A stretch of DNA of 64,000 bases from Manganitrophus sp963718695. GTDB lineage: Bacteria; Nitrospirota; Nitrospiria; SBBL01; Manganitrophaceae. Below are positions 57,117 to 64,000 of this stretch, piece after piece; position 1 is the stretch's first letter, and each line of letters opens with the position of its first letter. Location of the stretch: NCBI GenBank assembly GCA_963718695.1, contig OY970371.1:4526001-4590000 (forward strand), given 5' to 3'. A program made the position numbers and the translations under genes. The notes under the pieces were generated by a model, which saw only the letters and a list, made by a program, of their open reading frames with translations, ran no database searches and had not been told where the DNA came from.

Positions 57117-57968
57117 ATGTTACGCCGCAAGAATATTTATAAACGTTTCCTCATTCTCTCTTTTGTCCTCGCTCTGACCATTGTCTTTATCTCCCCCGAA
57201 CTTCAAAAGAGGCCGCTCCGATGGCTGGAAGTTCCGATCGGAGGGGCGGTCTATTATGTCCAGCAGGGGACCTATGGGGTGCTCAATGGAATGGGCGGCG
57301 TTTGGTATGGCTACGTCAACCTCATTGGTGTCCAGGAGGAGAACCAGCAGCTTCGCGATGAGATTAGCCGGCTCCGGGGGGAGAACAATCTCTTAAAAGA
57401 AGAAGGAGCCCTTGCCGAGCGGCTCCAAGCGGCCCTCGACTACAAGCAGAGTGCTCCCTTCAATTTGGTCGCGGCCTCTGTGGTCGGCCGTGAGCCGACC
57501 CATTGGTACCAGACGATCCTGCTCAATAAGGGGGAGGCCGACGGGGTCAGGGTTGATATGGGGGTCATCACCCCCGAAGGGGTCGTCGGGAAGGTGATCA
57601 AGACCGGACCCCGGCATGCGCAGGTCCTTTTGATGACCGACCGAAGCAGCGCCGTTGCCGGGATCGTGCAGCGGACCCGGGATGAGGGGATCGTTCAAGG
57701 CATTGAGGAAGGGGCCCTTCGACTGAAATATCTTCCCCATTTTTCGGAGGTGGTGGTCGGGGATGTCATTGTGACCTCCGGTCTTGAAGGAAGTTTTGCG
57801 AAGGGGCTTAAGATCGGGGAGATCGAAAAAGTGGAGAAGCGGGAGCATGAGCTCTTTCTCCAGGTAAAGGTGACTCCCCAGATCAATTTCTCAAAACTCG
57901 AGGAAGTCCTCATTATCACTTCAACCGACGAGTCCCAAGGAACTGTTGAATCCGGATTGGTCCGATGA
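57117..57968 (+). CDS. mreC: Rod-shape-determining protein MreC
   Basis: 283 residues: membrane helix at about 8-26, coiled coil 75-105 (EENQQLRDEISRLRGENNLL), then the two beta-barrel domains with the conserved VVGREPTHWYQTILLNKG and DRSSAVAGIVQRT. It links MreB to PBP2-RodA across the membrane. Four bases overlap with mreD. Confidence 0.95.
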   Translation: MLRRKNIYKRFLILSFVLALTIVFISPELQKRPLRWLEVPIGGAVYYVQQGTYGVLNGMGGVWYGYVNLIGVQEENQQLRDEISRLRGENNLLKEEGALAERLQAALDYKQSAPFNLVAASVVGREPTHWYQTILLNKGEADGVRVDMGVITPEGVVGKVIKTGPRHAQVLLMTDRSSAVAGIVQRTRDEGIVQGIEEGALRLKYLPHFSEVVVGDVIVTSGLEGSFAKGLKIGEIEKVEKREHELFLQVKVTPQINFSKLEEVLIITSTDESQGTVESGLVR

Positions 57969-58501
57969 AGTGGTTCCTCCGCATCGCGCTTTTCTTATTT
58001 TTGATTCCGGTTCAGACCCTTCTTTTGGAGAAGATTCAGGTTGCAGGGATCAAGCCGGATCTTGCTTTGGTCCTGGTTTATTGTTTGAGTTGGGCCAATG
58101 GGGAAGTCCATGGGCTCCTTTGGGGGGTCGCCCTCGGCGGGCTGATCGACCTCTTTTCCGTCGGACTCCTCGGCGTCAATTTTATTCTAAAAACAACGAT
58201 CGGCTTTACGATCGGAATGTTGGGGAGATCGTTCTTAAATCTCTCTTTGCTTTGGAATGTGCTGATTTTCTTTTTTATTTCTCTTTTACACGACTTCATC
58301 GGAAGCCTGTTGGTGGAAGGGATGAGAGAGGGGGGTCTCTTCCTTTTGTTGCAACAGGAGATGATTGGAAGGGCCCTCTATAATTCCCTCTTCGCAATGG
58401 GGCTTCTATTTCTCTTCTCGAAGAGAAGAGGTGAGAAAGGATTATTCGATCATGCGGGAGTCCTATTTTCCGCAGGAGGAAACACGAGATCTACAGAGTA
58501 G
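57965..58501 (+). CDS. mreD: Rod-shape-determining protein MreD
   Basis: 178 residues, five or six hydrophobic helices, starting MKWFLRIALFLFLIPVQTLL. The family is weakly conserved; VLVYCLSWANGEVHGLLWGV and the position between mreC and mrdA support the call. The stop overlaps the mrdA start region by 50 bases. Confidence 0.9.
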   Translation: MKWFLRIALFLFLIPVQTLLLEKIQVAGIKPDLALVLVYCLSWANGEVHGLLWGVALGGLIDLFSVGLLGVNFILKTTIGFTIGMLGRSFLNLSLLWNVLIFFFISLLHDFIGSLLVEGMREGGLFLLLQQEMIGRALYNSLFAMGLLFLFSKRRGEKGLFDHAGVLFSAGGNTRSTE

Positions 58502-60329
58502 GATCTATTGGCTCTTCGGGCTGATCGTCCTGGCGCTCTGCGGTCTTTTGCTTCGAGCGTGGTATCTTCAGGTTGTCAAAGGGAAGTTCTACTATGAGCT
58601 TTCTGAAAACAATCGGATTCGGGTGGTAGAGACCCCCCCTCCCCGCGGCCTGATCTATGACCGAAACGGGGCCCTTCTGGTGAATAACGTCCCTAGCTTT
58701 AACCTCTATGTCGTTCTCGGCGACATGCCCGACCAGGCGCAGGTCCTCCCGCGTCTGGCCGACCTCATCGGTATGCCCCAGGATGAAATCGTGCGAAGGG
58801 TCACCTTCAAAAAAGAGGACCCATTCTTTCCGATTAAAATCAAAGACGACTTGACGATGAAAGAGGTGGCCCTGGTCGAGGGGCACGGGCTCGACCTGCC
58901 TGGGGTGAAGATTGAGGCGGAGTTTAAGAGAAATGCCATCCATGGAACCCTGGCCGCGCATCTCCTCGGCTACGTCGGCGAAATCACGCAGGCTCAGCTC
59001 GAATCGGGGAACTATCAGAACATCAAACGGGGAGGGATCATCGGCCAGTACGGCATTGAGCAGACCTTCGACGCGGTCATCCGGGGGACCCCGGGCCAGA
59101 AGCGAATCGAGGTCGATGCCCTCGGCCATGAAATTCGCGTCCTGGAGGTCAATGAGCCGCAGCGCGGCAACGATGTTTTTGTCACGTTAGATCTCAATGT
59201 CCAAAAAGTGGCGGAAGAGGCCTTGGGGGGCCGGAACGGTGCGATTGTGGCAATGGATCCGAACACCGGCGAGATTCTTGCCCTGGTCAGCCATCCCGCG
59301 TTTAATCCCAATCTTCTCTCCCAGGGAGCGTCGTCGAGTGCCTGGGAGGCGATCCTGAGGGATGAGGGCCGGCCTCTGACGAACCGGGTGATCCAAGGAC
59401 AATATCCGCCCGGATCGACCTTTAAGATCGTCATGGGCGCGGCCCTCCTCGAAACAAAAGAGGCTTCTCCTGCGAGCCGCGTGGAATGCCGGGGATTTCT
59501 CCCCTTTGGAAACCGAAATTTCAGGGATTGGAAAAGGGGCGGACACGGAACGGTCGATCTTCATCGGGCCATGGTCGAATCGTGCAACGTCTATTTTTAT
59601 GAAATGGGAAATCGTCTTGGCGTTGATAATATTTCCAAATACTCCCACCTCTTCGGCTTGGGGCATCCCACCGGGATTGAACTCGCCTCGGAAAAGGGGG
59701 GATTGATCCCGAGCACCGAGTGGAAGCGTCAGGCCCGCAAGGAGCCGTGGTATCCGGGAGAGACCCTCTCCGTTTCGATCGGACAGGGCTATGTATCGAC
59801 GACGCCGCTCCAGCTGGCGATGATGACGAGCATCGTGGCGAATAAAGGGGTTTCGCATCCGCCGCAGCTGCTCAAGAAGGTACGGGATCAAGAAACCGGG
59901 TCAATCCAGGAGATCCCGGCCGAGGAAGGAAAACGAATCCCCATCTCGCCGGAGACGTTCCGGGTCCTGCATGCCTCTTTGGCCGGCGTCGTCTCCGATC
60001 CGCATGGGACGGCCAACGGGTCGAAGTCTCAGTTCGTCTCGATCGGAGGGAAGACCGGAACGGCGCAGGTGATCGGAATGAAGGGGGGGGCGCATGGGAA
60101 GCTTCCCGATAAGTTCAATGATCATGCCTGGTTCGTTGCGTTCGCTCCGCTGGAGAAACCTCAGATTGCCGTCGTTGTGTTGGTTGAGAATGGAGGACAC
60201 GGCGGATCGACTGCGGCCCCGCTCTCCAAAAGGGTGATTGAGGCCCATCTCGGCATTCCCCCTCCGGTGGAGCCGATCACGGTGAAGAGCCCGGCCCCCC
60301 CTCCCCGTCCGGTTCGGAGCGAGGGTTAG
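58452..60329 (+). CDS. mrdA: Elongasome transpeptidase PBP2 (MrdA)
   Basis: 625 residues from the ATG at 58452, inside mreD; the open frame upstream is not needed. Membrane anchor 18-38, pedestal/dimerisation domain 55-235, transpeptidase domain with S322-TFK, S377-C-N379 and K534-TG. It crosslinks lateral wall peptidoglycan with RodA. The tail is Pro-rich (PPPRPVRSEG). Confidence 0.95.
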   Translation: MRESYFPQEETRDLQSRIYWLFGLIVLALCGLLLRAWYLQVVKGKFYYELSENNRIRVVETPPPRGLIYDRNGALLVNNVPSFNLYVVLGDMPDQAQVLPRLADLIGMPQDEIVRRVTFKKEDPFFPIKIKDDLTMKEVALVEGHGLDLPGVKIEAEFKRNAIHGTLAAHLLGYVGEITQAQLESGNYQNIKRGGIIGQYGIEQTFDAVIRGTPGQKRIEVDALGHEIRVLEVNEPQRGNDVFVTLDLNVQKVAEEALGGRNGAIVAMDPNTGEILALVSHPAFNPNLLSQGASSSAWEAILRDEGRPLTNRVIQGQYPPGSTFKIVMGAALLETKEASPASRVECRGFLPFGNRNFRDWKRGGHGTVDLHRAMVESCNVYFYEMGNRLGVDNISKYSHLFGLGHPTGIELASEKGGLIPSTEWKRQARKEPWYPGETLSVSIGQGYVSTTPLQLAMMTSIVANKGVSHPPQLLKKVRDQETGSIQEIPAEEGKRIPISPETFRVLHASLAGVVSDPHGTANGSKSQFVSIGGKTGTAQVIGMKGGAHGKLPDKFNDHAWFVAFAPLEKPQIAVVVLVENGGHGGSTAAPLSKRVIEAHLGIPPPVEPITVKSPAPPPRPVRSEG

Positions 60330-60355
60330 CTTAAATAGGTAGATAGGATTGTAAA

Positions 60356-61468
60356 ATGATTGATCGAAGAAGCATCGCCGGTTACGATTGGCTCCTTTTT
60401 GTGGTCGTGATTCTTATTTTGGGGATCGGCGTCGTTTCGATTTACAGCGTTACGTCCGCCTCCGAGGCGCGCTCGCCGCTCTACATGAAGCAGATTTACT
60501 GGATCATTCTCGGTTGGGTTGTCTTCCTGGTCATGGCCTGGATCGACTACCATGAAATTGCCCGATTCGCTTACCCGATCTATGTGGTGACCCTGCTGCT
60601 GCTGGTCCTTGTCCTTGTGATCGGACGAACCGTTCTGGGGGCGCAGCGGTGGCTCTCACTCGGGTTTTTTAACATGCAGCCTTCGGAGTTGGCGAAAATC
60701 AGCCTCTTACTGGTTTCGGCCAAGTATTTTTCTGATTATTTCCCAAAAAAAGGGCTGAATTTCCGGCAGTTGCTGGTGCCGGGCGGCCTGGTGCTTTTGC
60801 CGGTGCTCCTCATCCTCAAGCAGCCTGATCTCGGGACCTCTTTGGCGATCTCGTCTGTCTTTTTCAGCATGGTTTTTGTAATCGGATTGCGCTCTAAATT
60901 TTTGATTTATTCTTCGCTGCTTTCCTTGATGATGTTCCCTTTTTTATGGCAGTTTTTCTGGAGCCGTCTGAGGGGCTATCAGCGGGAGCGCCTCTTGACT
61001 TTCGTCGATCCGACCAATGATCCGACCGGAACCGGCTACCATATTATCCAGTCCAAAATCGCCATTGGATCGGGGGGGCTTTTTGGAAAAGGGCTCTTCG
61101 GGGGGACCCAGAGTCAGTTGAAGTTTCTTCCGGAGAGTCACACCGACTTCATCTTCTCGGTTTTTTCGGAGGAGTGGGGCTTCCTCGGAATTTTCATCTT
61201 CTTTATTCTCTTTTTCTTTTTGATCCTTTGGGGAATCGAGATCGCTTACAAAGCAAAAGATGTGCTCGGATCGCTCTTGGCGGTCGGGATCATCGGTTTA
61301 ATTTCGTTTTATTTCCTGGTGAACGTCGGAATGACACTGGGGGTCATGCCGGTCGTGGGGGTACCGCTCCCGCTGGTCAGTTACGGGGGAACCTCTATGG
61401 TCACCACAATGGGTTTGCTTGGGCTTCTTTTCAATGTTAAACTGAGGCGATTTATGTTATTTTACTGA
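60356..61468 (+). CDS. rodA: Lateral-wall glycosyltransferase RodA (SEDS family)
   Basis: 370 residues, about ten membrane helices. SEDS motifs IYSVTSASEA, LGFFNMQPSELAKISLLL, KQPDLGTSLAI and VGVPLPLVSYGGTSM with the conserved acidic residues. It polymerises lipid II with PBP2. It ends the mre-mrd operon; the following 167 bases hold a repeat. Confidence 0.96.
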   Translation: MIDRRSIAGYDWLLFVVVILILGIGVVSIYSVTSASEARSPLYMKQIYWIILGWVVFLVMAWIDYHEIARFAYPIYVVTLLLLVLVLVIGRTVLGAQRWLSLGFFNMQPSELAKISLLLVSAKYFSDYFPKKGLNFRQLLVPGGLVLLPVLLILKQPDLGTSLAISSVFFSMVFVIGLRSKFLIYSSLLSLMMFPFLWQFFWSRLRGYQRERLLTFVDPTNDPTGTGYHIIQSKIAIGSGGLFGKGLFGGTQSQLKFLPESHTDFIFSVFSEEWGFLGIFIFFILFFFLILWGIEIAYKAKDVLGSLLAVGIIGLISFYFLVNVGMTLGVMPVVGVPLPLVSYGGTSMVTTMGLLGLLFNVKLRRFMLFY

Positions 61469-61475
61469 TAGGTAC

Positions 61476-61615
61476 CGGGTGTCGGGTGCCATATCAGGTG
61501 TCGGATAAAGCAGAAGTGAGAGCAACGTGACCCGCTTCGCCTGTTTTATCTCTATTTCTAGCGTGCTTATTCTCTTCCTTTCCCGATACTCGACACCTGC
61601 TGTCCCATGACCTGC
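61476..61615 (+). repeat. Inverted-repeat element between rodA and rng
   Basis: CAGGTGTCG (61495-61503) is matched by CGACACCTG (61591-61599), flanked by further half-matches (GGGTGTCGGGTG at 61487-61498, CCCGATACTCGACACC near 61582-61597). About 90 bases lie between the arms. This looks like an interspersed REP/MITE-type element rather than a gene; no ORF of note lies within. Confidence 0.55.
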
Positions 61616-61635
61616 CCTTACAAAGAGGAATTCTT

Positions 61636-63186
61636 ATGTCAATTGAAATTGTGATCAATTCCACCCGCGAAGAGACGCGGGTGGCCCTGCTTGAAAATAA
61701 GATTGTCACGGAACTTTATTTCGACCGGAAAAAAGATCGCGGCATCGTCGGCAATGTTTACAAGGGAAAGGTCGTCAAGGTGCTGCCGGGAATGCAGGCC
61801 GCCTTTGTCGATATTGCCACCGAAAAAGCCGCCTTCCTCTATGTCGCCGATGTCATGACCAACATGGACGATTACGGCCATATGATGGAAGAGGCCGAGG
61901 AGGTCGAAGAAGAGCCGCTGGAGTTCGAAGAGACGACCGAGGCGACACAGGTCCCGGTCATGACGCGGCCGAAGAAAGGCTCTTCCCAAACGATTGAGGA
62001 TCTCCTCCAGGAAGGACAGGAGGTGGTGGTCCAGGTCTCCAAGGAACCGATCGGGACGAAGGGTCCGCGGGTGACCACCTACATTTCCCTTCCCGGACGT
62101 TACCTCGTCTACATGCCGACGGTCAACCATGTCGGGGTTTCTCGCCGGATCGGCCGGGAGGACGAGCGTCATCGGCTGAAGGACATGATCCTCCGGCTGA
62201 GGAAACCGGGGGCCGGATACATCGTTCGAACCGTGAGCGACGGCATCACCGAAGAGGAGTTCAAACAGGATATCGAATTCCTGGAGGTGGTTTGGCAGAA
62301 CATTCTCAAGAAGCGGGATAAATTGCCGGCGCCGGCGTTGCTTCATACCGACCTCGACCTGGTCTTCAGAACGGTTCGAGACCTCTTTACGAAAGATGTC
62401 GACAAGCTGACCATCGACTCCAAGCCCGAATATGAGCGGATCAAAGAGTTTGTCGGCACCTACCTTCCGAGCTTTCTCCCCCGTGTGGAACTCTGGGATA
62501 AGGATGAGCCGGTTTACGACGCCTACGGTCTTGAGATGGAAATCTCCAAGGCGAAGAATCGGCGGGTCTGGCTGAAATCGGGAGGATACATCGTCATCGA
62601 TCATGCCGAAGCGCTGACGGTGATTGACGTCAACACCGGCCGGTTCGTCGGGAAGCGTGATCTGGAGGAGACGATTTTGAAGACCAATCTGGAGGCGGTG
62701 AAGGAGATCGCCTATCAGCTGCGTCTTCGGAATATCGGCGGAATCATCATCATCGATTTCATCGATATGGAAAAAGAGAAGAACCGCGAGAAGGTCTTCA
62801 ATGCCCTCCACGACGCGGTCAGCACCGACAAGGCCCGAACCCATCTCTTGAAGATCTCCGAGCTTGGCCTGGTTCAAATGTCTCGTGAGCGGACCCGGGA
62901 GGATATCCTGCGGATTCTCTGCGAGCCCTGTCCGTATTGTGAGGGGAGAGGTTATACCAAGTCGCCCACCACCATCTGCTACGAGATATTTCGTGAGATC
63001 CGCCGGATCGGCTCTTCTCCCCGGGACAAAAAGATCATCATCGGGGTCCATCCGACTGTCGCCAACCTTCTCTACGACGAAGAGCGGCATGGGGTGGAGG
63101 AGTTGGAGCGGGAGTATCATAAGAAAATCATCATCAAGGCCGACTCCAATCTCCATATCGAACAGTACGATATTGTGACCCTCTGA
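61636..63186 (+). CDS. rng: Ribonuclease G/E family endoribonuclease
   Basis: 516 residues. S1 domain about 38-155, split by an acidic insertion (EEAEEVEEEPLEFEETTEAT, about 85-104). Catalytic Mg ligands D331 (VIDVNTGRF) and D374 (IIIDFID). The Zn-link cysteines are C427, C430 and C433. Length and lack of a long C-terminal scaffold fit RNase G. It processes 16S rRNA 5' ends and decays mRNA; location beside mre/mrd genes is widespread (the E. coli cafA arrangement). Confidence 0.94.
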   Translation: MSIEIVINSTREETRVALLENKIVTELYFDRKKDRGIVGNVYKGKVVKVLPGMQAAFVDIATEKAAFLYVADVMTNMDDYGHMMEEAEEVEEEPLEFEETTEATQVPVMTRPKKGSSQTIEDLLQEGQEVVVQVSKEPIGTKGPRVTTYISLPGRYLVYMPTVNHVGVSRRIGREDERHRLKDMILRLRKPGAGYIVRTVSDGITEEEFKQDIEFLEVVWQNILKKRDKLPAPALLHTDLDLVFRTVRDLFTKDVDKLTIDSKPEYERIKEFVGTYLPSFLPRVELWDKDEPVYDAYGLEMEISKAKNRRVWLKSGGYIVIDHAEALTVIDVNTGRFVGKRDLEETILKTNLEAVKEIAYQLRLRNIGGIIIIDFIDMEKEKNREKVFNALHDAVSTDKARTHLLKISELGLVQMSRERTREDILRILCEPCPYCEGRGYTKSPTTICYEIFREIRRIGSSPRDKKIIIGVHPTVANLLYDEERHGVEELEREYHKKIIIKADSNLHIEQYDIVTL

Positions 63187-63205
63187 TTCCTACGTGACTC
63201 ATACC

Positions 63206-63244
63206 AAAAGGGTGGGATGCCTTCGCGTTTCCACCCTTTTTTAT
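63206..63244 (+). terminator. Intrinsic terminator after rng
   Basis: AAAAGGGTGG (63206-63215) pairs with CCACCCTTTT (63231-63240), followed by T continuing to 63244. The stretch 63245-63447 shows no gene that I can support. Confidence 0.9.
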
Positions 63245-63447
63245 TTCCTCTGATCATTAATTTACCCTACTGTTTTCGATACTTTCCTGCATATTTTAAG
63301 ACCGCGCTTGCGCATTTCTTTTGTTTTATCTTTTAAGCGCTCTTCAAACCCTGCAAAATCCCGAGAAAAAAGAGACGGTCCTGTTATTGCAATTTTGCTT
63401 TCCACACCGAAGCGCCGAAACGGCCTCGGGTTATTGGGGGCCTGATA

Positions 63448-64000
63448 TTGATCCAAAGGATGCGATTCCAATCGCCACTGTTGTTCATTCTATTGCTCCT
63501 CACCGCCTGTGGCAGTGGGGGTGGAGGAGAGATCGGCGCTCCGACGGTCGCCGAGACCGCCCCTGCAAATCAGGCGACGAATGTTCCTGTCCATTCTCAA
63601 ATCCACGCTAAATTTTCCGCGCGGATCGACCCGGTCACGGTGAACGAGAAGAATTTCTTCATCCTCGACAATGCCGGACCGATGGCCGGCGGGGTGACTT
63701 ATCAAGACAGGATGGCGATATTCACACCCACCGAGCCATTGGGGCGGGGAAAGCAGTATAATGCCGTCCTCACAACAGGGATCAAAGATCTGGATGGCAT
63801 CCCGCTTCCTTCTAATTTCACCTGGTCTTTTGTGACGGAAGGAGAGGGCGGGGAGGACACGACCCCTCCCAGAATCGAGGCGACGGTTCCGGATCGGGGG
63901 GCATCCGGTTTTTCGAATACGGCGCCGATTATCGTTCTCTTTTCAGAGCCGGTCGATCCCAATACGATCGGTCCCGATACGTTCTTTATAAAGGATGTCA
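63448..64000 (+). CDS. Ig-like-domain lipoprotein (partial, 3' end beyond window)
   Basis: Open to the window end. From TTG 63448 (or ATG 63460, in frame) it reads a signal peptide with LLLLTAC and lipidated C21, then a Gly-rich linker and SbsA/Big_5-type Ig-like domains: TAPANQATNVPVHSQIHAKF through SNFTWSFVTEGEGG, and a second beginning DTTPPRIEATVPDRG. The domains resemble those at the N-terminus of the 39393-42212 lipoprotein. Such domains usually serve as spacers or surface scaffolds; nothing downstream is visible. Confidence 0.8.
   Translation, partial: MIQRMRFQSPLLFILLLLTACGSGGGGEIGAPTVAETAPANQATNVPVHSQIHAKFSARIDPVTVNEKNFFILDNAGPMAGGVTYQDRMAIFTPTEPLGRGKQYNAVLTTGIKDLDGIPLPSNFTWSFVTEGEGGEDTTPPRIEATVPDRGASGFSNTAPIIVLFSEPVDPNTIGPDTFFIKDV

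Noticed and set aside
63262..63471. Minus-strand 69-codon frame after rng
   Set aside because: No ribosome site or recognisable feature, and it overlaps the start of the plus-strand lipoprotein.
1..64000. CRISPR arrays, tRNA/rRNA genes, insertion sequences, prophage genes
   Set aside because: I looked for regularly spaced direct repeats, clover-leaf sequences, transposase or phage proteins on both strands and found none that I could support.

Overview
The window looks like a chromosomal segment from a Gram-negative, meso-diaminopimelate-type bacterium, most likely Nitrospirota (Nitrospirae) or a close relative. The pointers are a complete outer-membrane and lipoprotein repertoire (TonB receptor, lipobox proteins, SurA-like chaperone), a MurE with the DNPR motif, and an actinobacterial-style Pup-proteasome cluster, which outside Actinobacteria is known from a few phyla including Nitrospirota (Leptospirillum). 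The phylum call is inference from gene content; no rRNA or tRNA gene was found.

Layout. 1-1952 (minus): ubiquitin-like sulfur carrier, cysteine synthase and an E1-like MoeB/ThiF enzyme (runs off the left edge), a sulfur-transfer cassette. 2492-24125 (plus): a long dcw cluster with its own promoter and MraZ operator: mraZ, rsmH, ftsL, ftsI, murE, murF, mraY, murD, ftsW, murG, murC, murB, ddl, ftsQ, ftsA, ftsZ, then pgeF, yggS, proC, yggT and divIVA. ftsQ and ftsA each carry a one-base frameshift. Palindromic interspersed repeats sit inside murG and at its stop codon. 24289-26118: HicB-like protein, DUF167 protein and a small penicillin-binding transpeptidase.

26241-34875 is an accessory, apparently iron-regulated island. 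Two promoters are overlaid or followed by near-perfect Fur-type palindromes, and each is followed by an intrinsic terminator before the first gene. The genes are a small unknown protein, a pair of related small Cys-X-Cys proteins flanking a secreted multi-domain CbiX-like chelatase, an HTH protein, a TonB-dependent receptor (frameshifted near its C-terminus), a PepSY membrane protein and two ferritin-like proteins. Together they suggest import, periplasmic handling, reduction and storage of iron or a metallated tetrapyrrole/siderophore. 35036-44421: secreted GH123/DUF4091-like protein, LemA and two TPM-domain proteins, two large lipoproteins (one a Ycf48-like propeller), and a stand-alone receiver protein.

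44609-46285: thiS-thiG-thiE. 46484-52831: compact Pup-proteasome operon arc(mpa)-dop-pup-prcB-prcA-pafA with a good promoter, followed by an M23 peptidase gene overlapping pafA. 53761-55387: unknown protein, PilZ protein, SurA_N-type protein. 55512-61468: RDD protein then the rod-shape operon mreB-mreC-mreD-mrdA-rodA. 61636-63186: RNase G/E with a terminator. The window ends in a partial Ig-like lipoprotein. The three frameshifts (ftsQ, ftsA, TonB receptor) are each a single C or G indel; because two hit essential division genes, sequencing error is the simplest explanation.
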